64,000 nucleotides of DNA, from assembly GCA_021396245.1 (NCBI GenBank), contig WNYE01000046.1, positions 276,500-340,499 of the forward strand. Direction: 5' to 3'. This stretch comes from Sporothrix humicola. Taxonomy: Eukaryota > Ascomycota > Sordariomycetes > Ophiostomatales > Ophiostomataceae. The notes under the pieces were generated by a model. The model saw nothing but the letters and a program-made list of their open reading frames with translations, searched no databases and had not been told where the DNA came from. Every line of letters begins with the position of its first letter. The stretch's first letter is position 1. A program made the position numbers and the translations under genes. Shown in pieces: positions 10,506 through 21,986 of the stretch.

Positions 10506-12303
10506 TTAATCAACATGGGCAACATCAACATCGTGCTTGTACTGGCGGAAGACATCCGAGTTGACGCTGTGGGCAAACACATCCACCTTTGTCGTGCTGA
10601 ATTTCCGGGCCGAGGTGCCCTGCTCAAAGAGGACATCGAGCTCGGCAAAGGTACGGCCGGTGGGTTCTGGGACACGGAAGTAGGTGTAGACGACGCACAG
10701 AAAGCACATGCCACCCCAGAAGAACCCGGCAAAATTACGCCAGTTCCAAGCCTCGGGGTTGAGCATGTACGGCGTCAACACGCTGCAAACAATGCCGACA
10801 ATGATGCTGTAACAGTTAGTGGAGAATAAACTATAAGTTCCATGAAAAAAGGGAAAATACTACTTACTAAAGAACTCTGCCAATAACGACAGTCTTGATT
10901 TGTAGGCGGCGCGTCGAAATCTCCGCCACCAAAGAGTAGCACACTGTTCCCACGGTCAACTGGTAGCACAGGGCCCAGCCCAACATCATGCTCCCAGTGG
11001 CAATGGAGCCCTGGTTGCGGTGGGATTCCGGAACGAGGCCCAAGAAGCCCATGACAACCAGCATGGTGCAGAGGCCACAGAGACCGTAGAGGTAGAGAGA
11101 CCGGCGGCCAATACCGAACGACATCAACGCCCATGCACCCAGAACGCCCACAATGTTGAAGCAGTACTGGCCCATGGCAAAGTCGTAGGCCTTGTGGGAG
11201 TCGAGCCCGGCCTGTTCGAGGAAATACGTCGAGTAGTTACTAAAGGAATCGCCACTCAGATTTTGAATGGCCCAGACCATGCACACGATTTCGGTGCGGC
11301 GGAGGTTACTGCCCTTGAAGCAGTCGAGGTAGCTGGCTCCGCTGGTGACATTCTCCTCGATGGCGGTGGTGTGGACCATCATGGCAATCGTTTCGTCGGG
11401 GTCGAAGCCACCGTCCTCACTGCTGGCATGCTTTGCGCTTGTGAGGCGGACAAGGGACCTCTTGGCGTCCGCCAGCCGGCCCTTGCGCACGAGCCACCAC
11501 GGCGACTCTGGTGCAAACGCCACGCCGACAATCAGCGGCACCGGCCACATCCACTGCAAAGCATAAGGAATGCGGTAGGCCCACTCATCTGTGCGGTTCA
11601 ACACACCCAGGATGGCACCGATGCCAATAACGTGTCCAATGCCCCAGCAAGCGTTCACGTAGGTGGTCAAGTGGCCGCGCAGGGCGACTGGGCACACCTC
11701 AGAGGCATATGTAATGGTCAGCGTCTGGAAGACACCCCAAGGGATACCGCACAGAATTTCCGCGGCCAGCAAGGCACCAGGAGACTGTGCGGTAAAGAAA
11801 ATGGCAATGAATCCCGAGATGGCGACCAGGCAACCAATCACAGTGTACCGGTAGCCGAAGCGCTCGGACACGATGCCGTTAAAGAGCAGGCCGATCAGTT
11901 CACCACAGTTGGCACCGTTGCTAAGGCCCGTCTGCCAGCGCACAGGCACCTGGTAGTCGCCCGAGGCTGTGGGCTGACCAAACTTGCGATTGAACGGCGC
12001 AAAGCCATAGAAGTTGTTGATGAGGGTGAGGTCGTAGCCTTCCATGACGATGCAGGTGCTGATCAAAAGACTCCAAGCAACGGCCTTGGGGTAGAGGCGG
12101 AGGCCTTGGCGCAGAGTCATCTTGTGTTCCTTTTCGGTGGCCGCTTTGGCAAAACCAATCATGGCATGCGTGGCCTTCATCTCGTCCATGGCCGCGTCTT
12201 CTTGTGTGACGGCGTGGATGGCGTCCTGGTCGATGATGTCGACATCGTTGACAGGGACGGACGCAACGACGTCTCCGCCATTGCCCGGCTTTTCAGATGG
12301 CAT
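10506..12303 (-). CDS. MFS sugar permease, alpha-glucoside (maltose) type
   Basis: Exon 1 is 12303-10868 and exon 2 is 10806-10506. The intron has a GTAAGT donor, a CTAACTG branch point and an ACAG acceptor, and the join reads GRVLYIIVGIVCSV. The 578-residue protein has about 12 membrane segments with a cytosolic N-terminus of about 95 residues. Sugar-porter signatures include GYDLTLINNFYGF in the first segment, SERFGYR after segment 2, PWGVFQTLTITYASEVCP and PESPWWLVRKGR before the central loop. These resemble fungal alpha-glucoside:H+ symporters (MAL/MPH-like) more than hexose carriers. It would import maltose, trehalose or related disaccharides at the plasma membrane. The substrate is inferred from the subfamily only. 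No glucosidase gene lies nearby. Confidence 0.88.
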
Positions 12304-13463
12304 CGTGCGATGAAAAGAAGAGAGACTGGGAGACCAGACGAAAGATGAAAGATGCTTGATGGGGACAGTGTCGCGTTGAGCTGGAGAAGAAAAGAGAACA
12401 GCTCTGCGGAAAGAAGAAAAAGACGCTCGATTCGCCGGTCCATGGCCGACGTATTATGTTCTTTTTATCCCACAAACATGTGCATTGCCGACGGCTGGGT
12501 ACTCTCCACATTGTAAGGCAGCGGGGACACCCCGGGCAGGTCGTCAACTTGCGGGGAGAAAAAGAAAGAAGAAAAAATGCCCACGGGTTACGTTGTTTCG
12601 CGGGGACCCCAGACCCCAGTTGGACAATTGACCAGTTGCTGTCGAATTGCACTCGCAAATTTGCTCTCTATTTGTGCTCATAAAGGCCATGTTTCGCCGA
12701 TTTTGACTGAAAACGAAGCTCTCGTCGTCCACTTTGCCAAATTCTGTCTTTTCTGCAGCTCTCTTTTCTCATACCCCTAACCCTGCCGTGCCTGCCAAGC
12801 ACGCCCGCCGAATCAAGCTTCTTTCGGCCCTGTTCTTGGTCTTCTTGGGCGTCCCCACTCGGGAAAATGACCTGAATTCGTTATCGTGGGCTAAAACCCT
12901 CTGCTGGGAGGTACTTTTCACGCGAAGGATTCGCTCTTTCTTCTTTCTTTGCTCTGATCCTACGTTTTCACTCTACAAGTAGACGAAACCCCTATTCTAA
13001 CCGAGTGTCAACCTTGGTCGCGTGTTTGCTTCCCGCTTTGGGACTTGCCGTTGTATCTCCGCACTTCGTGCTGATGTTCTAACCTCAATATGGTATTTTC
13101 GGCGCCAGCGCCCTCGGACCTGTCTTATTACCAAGGATCCTACCACCGATTTCGCAAAATGCAACGACAGTCCAGGCAAACACGGTTATTCCCGTAGAGT
13201 CATGTACGCACGAAGCCACACGTTCCGCTTGAAATGCATTGTATGTTGGACAAACGATTGGTGGAATTTGTGCCACAGCTTTAGACAAAAGAAGACGAAA
13301 GAAAACGAGGGGAGCAGAAGAAGATCGCCATGATTTTATCGTGCTGTGTAGCCGAGCCGACCACTCATTGGGTAACTGTTTTGGTCCAGTGTGGGCCATA
13401 AAAGAAGTGGTTGCGATAATAACAATACTGTATTATTTTGGTTTTTGTTTACACAGTAAATAC
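12304..13463. other. Intergenic region upstream of the permease
   Basis: It holds the permease promoter and the 3' flank of the histidine phosphatase gene. I see no supported gene, RNA or repeat. Confidence 0.5.
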
Positions 13464-14592
13464 TCACGTCGACGCCGTAGCTCTTTTCGTCCGTCCCAGG
13501 ACAACAACGCCCAGTTCCAGCCCGGAATCCACTACCGTATCGTTGCGTCGGCGTTCCAGCGTAGCGGGGTCTTCGTCTCCAGCACTAAATCTCCTGTTCA
13601 AGGGTTAGGTATTGACCCAAAATAACAAATAATAAAAGAAAACAAATCAGGGAAAGAAGAAAGAAAAGCTCACCATCCACGCTCCTCGCCGCCGCTGAGA
13701 AAACTGCAGTCGCAGCTGACTGCACAATCCCAACCTCCACCGACACCACGACCGTGGGTCCATGTCTGTGCCGACAACGTCTTTTGCGGATCGTCCCATG
13801 AAAATGTGGTCGAAGGGTTGGCGGCCACTTGTGCTTCTGGTTGCTGCCTCCTCCGGTACGTGGTCAGTCCACACGTAAAGACGCCAAAGTCCTCGGCCCC
13901 GACATCGGTCGGCACGTGGCCCGTGAGCACACGGCCCAGTGCAATAATCGGCGCTGCGTGCGTGCAGAGCAGGACCGACCGCACACCCTCAGCGTCGCAC
14001 TGACGGATAATACTGCCCACAACCGCTGCCAGACGGGCGTGCAACTGTGCCATGGACTCGCCCTCTGGCGATGGTCCTCCAACCGAGGGTGTGTAAGCAG
14101 CATCAATCCACGGGAAGAAGCGGTCGCGCAGCTCGGCGGCCGGCAGTGGCTGCGGGTGCTTGAACGGCAATGGACCAAACCAGTCAACAAGGCCAGGTTC
14201 GCAGCGAACAGCTTCCTTTGTCTTGCCGCCGTTTGCCTCGGTCAATGTCAAGGTGTCGACCAACGGCTTCACCGTCTCCAAGCACCGGTAGTACGGGCTG
14301 CAGTAGATGCGCTCGACGGGCACGGCCGAGTCGGCGTTCTTCGTGGCGTTCTTTGTCAGATGGGCCGCCAGCTCGCGCGATTGGGTGATGCCGTAGTCAG
14401 ATAGCGCCGGGTCGGCCGCATTGCCGGTTGGTAATCGTGGCTGCGGTGGCGCGTCGTCGCCCAACATTGGGTCGCCGCGCCAGTTGGACCGGAACTGTCA
14501 GTGTCAGCAATATGAACGTATGGATGTCCCTCAAGAGCGATGTAGTGGAAACATACTCCATGGCGGACAATGTAGATGACTTCCAGTGACAT
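13464..14592 (-). CDS. Histidine phosphatase (phosphoglycerate mutase-like) superfamily protein
   Basis: Three exons: 14592-14557, 14494-13674 and 13593-13464, for 328 residues. Exon 1 ends within the catalytic signature, and the first join gives YIVRHGFRSNW, containing the RHG phospho-accepting His. A second conserved His lies in LCTHAAPIIALGR, and SPYYRCLET supplies the usual Arg. The last exon (43 codons including the stop) is easily missed because the frame runs into a stop right at the donor (GTGAGC). Splicing to CAG at 13594 continues with GWRFSAGDEDPATLERRR. The architecture matches fungal PGAM-like proteins related to the N-terminal domain of TFIIIC tau55, but no DNA-associated extension is present. 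The substrate is unknown. Confidence 0.88.
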
Positions 14593-15493
14593 GGCGGGTG
14601 GTCGTTTTTCGAGCCGATGCTAATGTATTCATGGATTCTGTGTTATTCAAATATTGAAATGGACGTCAGTAGCCCTTAGCTATATATACTGCTTTCAGGT
14701 ATGCTGTCTAAAGTTACAGCGGACATTACAGGGACATGGATATCTGGCGTGTCTGTCTGAATAGGGCTTATCGCACCGAATTATGGAGTTTATCTGCGGG
14801 AATTAGCACCTAAAATGTAGACAGTGGAAATAGACTTCTCATGTGTAGTTTTTCTAATTCTCACTGACATAGGTCATCTGTCTTCATGAAAGGGGTTAAG
14901 TAAATAAACCGAACAGTGTGGCTGCATTTGTTCCAGATGGACAACTTTTCAAAAGAAAAATTCTGTGTGGTGAATAAAACATGACTGGGATCATAAAGAA
15001 ACAATTCGTTCGTACGGAGGGCAATCATGTCTCGGAGGGCCGATATTCCGTCCAGGCTCCGTTGGTGGACTAGTGCCGCGAGGGTTGTAGCAAGTCGGAA
15101 ATCTCCATAGAAGGTGAAAAGAAAAAAGACCACCAGAGAATTGAATTAGTGAGTTTAATGATAATTCTGAATACGATGCCAAATAAGCTAAATCTAGGCC
15201 ACGGTTCTTACAAAACCAACATAGCTGGCCTCTGTCTGTTGGTTATATGTATGTTGGCCCCCAATCACCATCTGATGGCCTCAATGGCGGACGGCCTCAA
15301 CGTGGTCGGTGGGAGACTGGCAAACACCAATTTACGGGGCATAGATAAAATGCATTCCCTCCCCCAACTTCAGAAGTCCATGGCCGATTTCGTTTCAATC
15401 GGCTCGCATCTATGTTGGTCATAATACTCTCTTGACTTTTTACGTTCCACCTCTATTTCACACAAACAAACGACTCTTACGTCTGCCGGCAGT
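14593..15493. other. Divergent intergenic region
   Basis: This lies between the histidine phosphatase gene and ankyrin gene B. It holds the TATA-like element listed at 14681 and otherwise nothing recognised. Confidence 0.5.
14681..14688 (-). promoter_or_regulatory. TATA-like element
   Basis: TATATATA lies about 90 bp upstream of the histidine phosphatase start codon at 14592. It is a candidate core promoter element from sequence alone. Confidence 0.35.
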
Positions 15494-17554
15494 ATGCAGG
15501 CCCAAGAACACCCCGGATTTGATTGCGGCGCAATCGACAAAGACGGGAATACCGTCTTCCATCGCTGTGCCATTGGAAGAGATATACAGTTGACCGCGGA
15601 ACTGGCAAACGAGGCGGTTGCGCTGGGCGTGAGTCCCAATCAGCCGAACAATGCAGGGCGTACGCCTCTGCATGTTCTGGCCAGCTACGACTGGCGAATC
15701 GACGAGCACGGCACCAAATCAGGCTTCTCGGCCGACAACATTCGCAATTTCCTCGAGGCGGCCAACTACGGGGGCCAGCACGCCAACCAGCCAGACCCGC
15801 GCGGTATCTCGCCCTTGCACATGGCGGCCATGCTATCTGAGATTTGCGTGCGAGAGCTTTTACGAGTCGGTGCCGACCCAACCCGGGCAACGCCGCAAGG
15901 CCTAACGCCGCTCCACCTCGCTGCCCGCGCACGCCAGAGCAACGTCGTTGGCGTTTTGCTCGACAACATAGAGGCCAAGGGAGAGTGTGGCCATTCTGCT
16001 GTTGCGACAGCCCTGGCCGCCAAGGACGAGGTGGACTGGACGCCTCTTCACTATTCATGCCGCTCGGGACGGCCAGAGACTGTGTCCCTACTACTCGAGC
16101 GCGGTGCCATTGCCGGTCTTGACCAGGTCAACGACAGCCTGCCCTCCCTGATGGACGCCTGTGCCGAGTTCTACCAGGAGCAGCCGCTCTGGCAGGGCTA
16201 CCGTCGACCCGACTCCGACGATGTCCGGGCGTGTGTGCTGTGGGGGCTGGAGCCCGAGTGGCGCGACGACGTCGTCGCGGGCGTCGAGCGACTCGATGCG
16301 CTGCGGCCGTGGGTGCTGGCCGGGCGTCGTTTACGGGAAGAGTACGTGCGCTCTTCTATTCCAGAGCCGCAGAGTGAGGATGAACGTAAAGATGAAGACT
16401 GACGCCCCATTTTAGAGCAGACCAATATATGGGCTGTCGAGTCTGTGAACAACAATGGCTGTCTGCGCAACGACCAGGACACCACCCGACTCCAGCCCAT
16501 CCTGCGGATGCTTCATGGTGCATACAGAGACTGTTATAGGGGTGACAGCGGTGAAGCTGCGACGGAACTCTTTCTACAGGCACTGCGTACGGTCATTGGG
16601 AGACTGGACGCCGAAAAGGTGACGACGGTCTCCTTGTCCATGACGCCCGAGGTTTGCTTTCACGCCTACACTCTGCAGAGCTTCCGTGATGTCGCAGCAG
16701 AGCTGGAGATACAAAACAATACCACCAGAAACCTTCAGACAATGATGAATACCTCTGGCATCGAAGACTATGCCGAGTTTCTGCCTCGTGTCGAGGTGGA
16801 GGCTACGAAATGCTTCTATCTCGATACCGAGGCGTACAAGCCGTGGCAGAGTGATGGCGACCACATTCTGCGCCAGCTCGTCCGGCAGCGGCGATTCGGC
16901 GTCATCGAGCTGCTGCTGCTGCGCTGGGCCACACAGGCATCGCTGGCCAGAGCGTCGAATTCCACGAGGGAAGAGACACAGGACTACAGTATACCGCCCT
17001 GGAAACATTGGCTGGCCGCAGGCGTCCGAGTTCTCGTCGAAACGGGTCTTTCCGATATCCTTTCGTCGGCACACAAGAAAGCGTCCGCCATGACTCCGCC
17101 TGTGTTGCTCTATGACGGCAACCTTCTAGACGGACTCGACGAGTCCTGCCCTCTCCTCTACACGGCCTGCTTCAACGAGCTCCCCAGTATGCACACCATT
17201 CGCTTTCTCGTGGAAGTCTTTGGGGTCGACGTCAACAGACGAACGCCGGCCGTCGTTATTACCACCCCGGACAGCGAGCTTGAAGACATGTTAGCCTGGC
17301 GAGGTGGCTACCACGAGGAGCCCGAGCGATTGCCGGGTAAAGAGACGGCACTGCATGTACTGGCCCGCCATTACCGCTGGTGGGGAACCAGCCTGGCCAT
17401 TCCATATCTTGTTGCCCACGGCGCCGACGTGACCATCAGAAACGACGCGGGCGAAACTGCTCTGGACGTTGCAAAACAATATAGAGGCCGTGAAGCAGAC
17501 CTCACTGAGCGAAGAAAGTTACTGGAGATGCTGGGTGAGTTTATTGAATCGTAA
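15494..17554 (+). CDS. Ankyrin-repeat protein B
   Basis: Exons 15494-16373 and 16416-17554 give 672 residues. The intron is 42 nt (GTGAGG donor, ACTGAC branch, TTTTAG acceptor). Because 42 is a multiple of three, the two parts share a frame and are separated by an in-frame TGA if unspliced. Ankyrin units include AGRTPLHVLASYDWRIDE, RGISPLHMAAMLSEICVREL, QGLTPLHLAARARQSNV and DWTPLHYSCRSGRPETVSLL, and near the C-terminus KETALHVLARHYRWWGTS and VAHGADVTIRNDAGETALD. A long non-ankyrin middle region (about residues 230-500) is shared with the inverted paralog at 5451-7611. No enzyme domain, membrane segment or signal peptide is visible. It probably mediates protein binding, and its function is unknown. 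Confidence 0.82.
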
Positions 17555-17709
17555 TGTTAATTGTTTTGTTCGATTGTAATTCTTGCTGGGAGTAATGATT
17601 TCGTGATATTAGATAATATCTTGTTTATTTTATTTCTGGCTGTTTTACTTAAAGTTTATTTTAACCCACGTCATAATGTCCAAATTAAGTTTATATTATA
17701 ACAAATGAT

Positions 17710-19222
17710 CTAACCAGTGTGCGCCTCTTCCTCTTCTTCCTGTCCCTCTTCCTTTGGTAGAGGCTTACCATGCAGCCATGGGTGAAAGTACATCTGGTCG
17801 GGCGTGAGCCGCTCCTCGGGCTGCCAGGCGAGGCACAGTTCGACAAAGCTAACGAAGCCGGCTTTTTGCTCGCCGTTCACTGCCGTAACCCGGTCAGCAA
17901 GCGATTTTGTTGGCGGTAGAGGCACCGGCCCCTGCCAGCTACCGTCGTCTCCCCAGTATTTGCTGCTCGCGGCGCTCTTGTCGCTGAACTCCTTGGGTGG
18001 CGGCCCGAGCAGCGCCGTCATGGCCGCCAAGTGATGGGCGTTGTTTGCCTCGGTGTCGTCGGCCGCGTACACGTCAAAGAGGCTCATGGGCTCGAGCAGC
18101 GACCACGCGACCACGCCCACGCTCCACAGGTCCACAGGCGGTCCCCAGGGCATACCGAGGATCACTTCTGGTGCGCGATGTTGCAGGGGCATGGCAATGC
18201 CCGTGTGCTCCTTGCCGATGCGTGCTTGGCCGAGGTCGCTGATCGTCAGGGGGCCGGCGCCGCCCATGACGTGCTGCGAGACGTGCGTGACCTTGTCGCC
18301 GACGATTTTGCGTGGAGACGGCTTCGTCATCTCGCTGTCTTCAATGACTGTCAGGACGGCATCGTCCGTCATGGCGATCAACATGTTGTCGGCGTGGAGG
18401 TCTGGTCTGGCTGTTAGTCGACACTCTAGGCGGGTAAAGACACACGAGAAGAAGAAAACTTACCAGTATGGACAATGTCGGCCCTGTGGAGGAGTGCCAG
18501 TCCCAGTAGGGCCTGTGCGAGCGCCTGTGTCACAAGGATTGCAGGAAGCTCGCCCGTTCGCTGCCTCGTCTGCATCGTGGCTAGACTCATGCCGAGCGGC
18601 GCCATCACAAACACCTCGTGCTCGCCGTGTGGGCCGTTGAGCGTAAACACCTCATCGATCGCCCGCACATGGTCGCGTCCGGGGTGCGTATTGCCGTCCT
18701 CAATCTCGGACCGCAGCGGCCGCTGGAGGTGGTCATACACCGACAGTTCGTGCTCGAAAGGCGCGTCGAGGGTGTGCACCTTGAGCGCTTTGTAGAGACG
18801 TTTCTTGCTGGATCACGTCAGATTATGCAATTCGCGTCAGGGTATGAGGTGCCTTACTTGAGATCCTTGGCCAGCCATACAGTCGAAGTCGCGCCGTAGC
18901 CCAGCTTGGCCACCACCTGGTAGTGGAAGTCAACAATGTCGCCCAAGCACATTGGGTAGTAGTCTGCGCTGTTGTAGGCGGGCAATTTCTCCTCCTCGAC
19001 CAGCAGCTCGGGCTCAATGACCTCGAAGCCCGTCTCGGGAAATTCGCGTGGTGAGCAGCCAATGCTGGATTTTCGGTGTGGCGGTGAAGGAGAGCTGGGT
19101 GGGGAAGAAGCCATGGCTCGACTCCATCGACGAGATGCAGGAACTCTTCTAGAATGAATCAGAAAAGGCCGAGCCACAAGGATTGTGCGCCGGGTGAGTG
19201 TGATTGACCTGGCCGCAAACAT
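17710..19222 (-). CDS. SRPK-like protein kinase
   Basis: Exons 19222-18858, 18807-18464 and 18401-17710 give 466 residues from MFAARSITLT. A later start (MASSPPSSPS) is possible. The segment LPAYNSADYYPMCLGDIVDF followed by YQVVAKLGYGATSTVWLA is the usual entry of fungal SR-protein-kinase-like proteins. The catalytic loop, formed across the second intron, reads IVHTDLHADNML. The metal-binding motif is SDLGQA in place of DFG, as in SRPKs (DLG). APE-like HRAPEVILG and DLWSVGVVAW follow. The kinase is short and lacks the large spacer of true SRPKs. The N-terminus is rich in Arg and hydrophobic residues, and mitochondrial targeting is conceivable. It ends in an acidic tail (EEGQEEEEEAHTG). It is probably an active Ser/Thr kinase, with unknown substrate. 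Confidence 0.82.
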
Positions 19223-19484
19223 TTTGAGTTTCGAGTCTCCCAAGAAAGAATAAATAAGGAAAGGAATAAGGAAGATCAAGTCGCCTACTGATGGAATCCG
19301 GCACTGCTACCCCGCAAGAAATGCCAAACACAGCCAGCCGGGCATAACCATCCCCAGTTCCTCGAATTGCTGAGTGAAAGCATTCATTTGCTGTAACTTT
19401 ATTTACTTTATTTATCCAAGTACGAAAAATGTACAAACGTATACATATGCGAGTAAACATGACATTTAAAAGATTTATCAGCCT

Positions 19485-20628
19485 TTAATCAAACCGTATG
19501 GCCAGCCGACCGTTCACTTTACCCTCGGTCAACAGGCGGATCATCTCGTGGATGTCGTCGAGGCTGCGGTAGTAGGTGGTGTGCGACTTGACGCCGTGTT
19601 TGTGGGAGAAGGCAATGCACTCCTCGAGGTTGCGGCTTGTCGAATTGCTGGCGCCCATAATACTATACTTGCCAAGGGCGATGTCGATGGTGGAAAACGT
19701 CAGGCGTTCCTGCGTGTGGCCGACAACCATGAGGATGCCGTTGACTCTCAGCACGTCAGGGGCGGCATCGTATGAGGCCTTGCTACTCGTGTAGTTGACG
19801 ACGGCATGGCAGCCGCCGGACGTCAGCTTCTTGACGGTAGCGACATAGTCGGGCGTCGTCTTTGTGTTGAAGACGTGGTCAGCGCCGCAGCTCTTGGCCT
19901 CGGCGAGCTGGGTGTCGTTGATGTCGAGGCCGACGACGCTGTAGCCCTTGGCCTTTGCATACTGGATGCCTGCGCGGGGTCAGTATGATAATTTGGACTG
20001 GCTGGGGAAGTGACGTACCCAAATGTCCCAGTCCACCGCACCCGATAATGGCGAGCCACTTTCCTGCGGGCTCGTCAAACGGCAGGTCTGCAATGCCGTG
20101 GTAGCTGGTGACGCCGGCACAAAATAGCGGCGCCGCCTCCACCGGTTCCAGCCCGTCTGGCAGCACCAGCGCGTTCCGGTGGTGGATGGCGATGTATTCC
20201 TGAAAGAAGCCGTCTGCGGAATGGCCTGGATTCTTGCAGCCTCCCTCGTATGTGTCGCACCACATGGGATGTGTCTTGCACCCCTCGCAGTCAAAGCACA
20301 CATTGGCCGACGGCAGGAACCCGACTGCGTCGCCGACCTTGAAGGCAGAGTTGCCTTTTGTGCATTCCGGCCCGACCGCCACCACAATGCCCGTCGCCTC
20401 GTGCCCCATGGTGATTGGGGGCACATTGTCGCCCTTTGGTTTGATGCCGACCTCGTCCGACTCAAAATTCATGAGGTCGGACCGGCAGAGGCTGCAGCAG
20501 AGCGTCTTGACCAACAATTCATAGGGCTTGGGAGTCGGCACGGCCACCGTGTTGACGCGGACGCTGTTGTCGGATGCGTGGTACTGGGCGGCGCGCATGG
20601 TCGCCGGGATCTGGTAGGTTGAGCCCAT
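19485..20628 (-). CDS. Zinc-dependent alcohol dehydrogenase (MDR family)
   Basis: Exons 20628-20019 and 19969-19485 give 364 residues. The intron has a GTACGT donor and a GCAG acceptor, and the join reads GHLGIQYAKAKGY. The GroES-like half has the catalytic-zinc Cys in CCSLCRSD and His in GHEATGIVV. Structural-zinc cysteines are clustered in CFDCEGCKTHPMWCD. The Rossmann half starts with GCGGLGHLGIQ and has the acidic NAD(P)-binding turn VVGLDIND. The length and zinc ligands match fungal cinnamyl/propanol-preferring alcohol dehydrogenases. The Asp after the second strand favours NAD. Cytosolic oxidoreduction of a primary alcohol or aldehyde is likely. It is divergent from the EthD-domain gene and may belong to a small metabolic group with it. 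Confidence 0.9.
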
Positions 20629-21458
20629 TGTGTGGTGCGAGGAGTATGGAAGGCAGGAAAATGTCGATTTGCAGTCGTTTGTTTACATTAACCCTCTACA
20701 CAATACTGAAAACGTCTTCCCTCATTCTTTCTTATTTAAATTGCAGTCAATACAGTCCGTAGAGACGAAAGAAAAAAGAAATATCTACGGACGTCTGTTG
20801 CCGTCAATGTGCCTCATCGACTTCATGTCGCAATCAACGTCCGTGTCTTGAGATCATCCCGGTGATTGTTTGTCGTGATGTTTTGTGTGGCGCACTTCCG
20901 GTGTTCAAAGTCCGTGCCAAGGCGAGGTAATTGTACCCCGTGCCGTTTTGTGGAGTAAAAAGACGGACAATATGTCCGTGGAGTACGAGAAAAGAGGAGA
21001 AGGAGAAAAAGGAAATATTTCTGTAAACGGCAAGAAGAAGGAGAGCAATGGCAAGAGTCCGAGGCGAGTCAGTTACTCCGACACGGAAGATGAAAAACGA
21101 GGAGAGAGAGAAGGGCAGGGTTCCCCGCAACAGTGGAGAGGGTTGGTGCATTTTGGTCAGTCTTGGAGAAGGAGCGATGAAAGGGCGCTGAAAAGGCGCT
21201 AATGAATCAGCTGCGAGCTCATGCACCCTGCTCTCTGCAAAGGCCAGACTTTGAGTCCCGTGGAGAGTGTGTGAGAGACAAGCATTATCGTGAGCTCTTG
21301 TCGTGATGAATAAATATGTTATAGACGGAATAAGGTAAATGAGAGGGAAGTCAAAATCAAATTACACAAGAGACTCAAAACACTCTCAATTTCAAAACCA
21401 AACTCCTCCAAGCCACAATCATCCAGCCCATCTAGCCCTCACCTCTCCAAACGCCACC
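20629..21458. other. Divergent promoter region of ADH and EthD genes
   Basis: This 830-bp region is non-coding and includes a purine-rich stretch at about 20960-21180. No RNA gene or clear repeat is seen. Confidence 0.5.
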
Positions 21459-21902
21459 ATGACCAACACCGAGAAGCTCATCCGCATCACGACGCTCATC
21501 CCGCGCAAAAAGGGACTGACGGAGGCGCAGTTCTACAAGCACTGGACCGAGGTGCACGGGCCGATGGTGCTGGATTTTATGATGCGGCACGGCGTGGTCG
21601 AGTACCGGCAGTACCACACGACGCCCGAAACCAAGGCGCTGGGCGAGGCGATGGCCAAGGCGGCGGGCCGGCCGATGCTATCGTTTGATGGGATCAGCGA
21701 TGCGTACGTGCGCGACTTTGCGGCGTTCCAGGACGCGTTCAAGGACCCGGAGTATCTTGAGAAGATCCGGGACGACGAGCTCGCGTTCATCGATGTCGAA
21801 AACATTCAGATGACGATCGGGCAGGACTGGCTGGTCGTCCAGGACGGCAAGCCGGTGACGGAGCACGAGCGGGACATTTACCGGGGTGAGGAGAAGAAGT
21901 AG
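21459..21902 (+). CDS. EthD-domain protein
   Basis: A 147-residue intronless protein starts at MTNTEKLIRI, after a good CCACC context. The upstream in-frame extension is A-rich leader sequence. The fold signature of EthD dimeric alpha-beta barrel proteins is visible: LIPRKKGLTEAQFYKHWTEV, then HGPMV, and later FDGISDAYV with alternating aromatic positions. Relatives act in ether or polyketide metabolism, for example as anthrone- or orsellinic-type cyclases or decarboxylases, or have no known activity. It lies between an alcohol dehydrogenase and a Rieske protein, which hints at aromatic or polyketide turnover. The reaction is unknown. Confidence 0.85.
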   Translation: MTNTEKLIRITTLIPRKKGLTEAQFYKHWTEVHGPMVLDFMMRHGVVEYRQYHTTPETKALGEAMAKAAGRPMLSFDGISDAYVRDFAAFQDAFKDPEYLEKIRDDELAFIDVENIQMTIGQDWLVVQDGKPVTEHERDIYRGEEKK

Positions 21903-21986
21903 AGAGAATGAGTTAAAATAGAATGTAAATAGAATCAATGTACAATGCAACCAACCAACGCCATAATGCTATCTCCCGTCGCCCTC

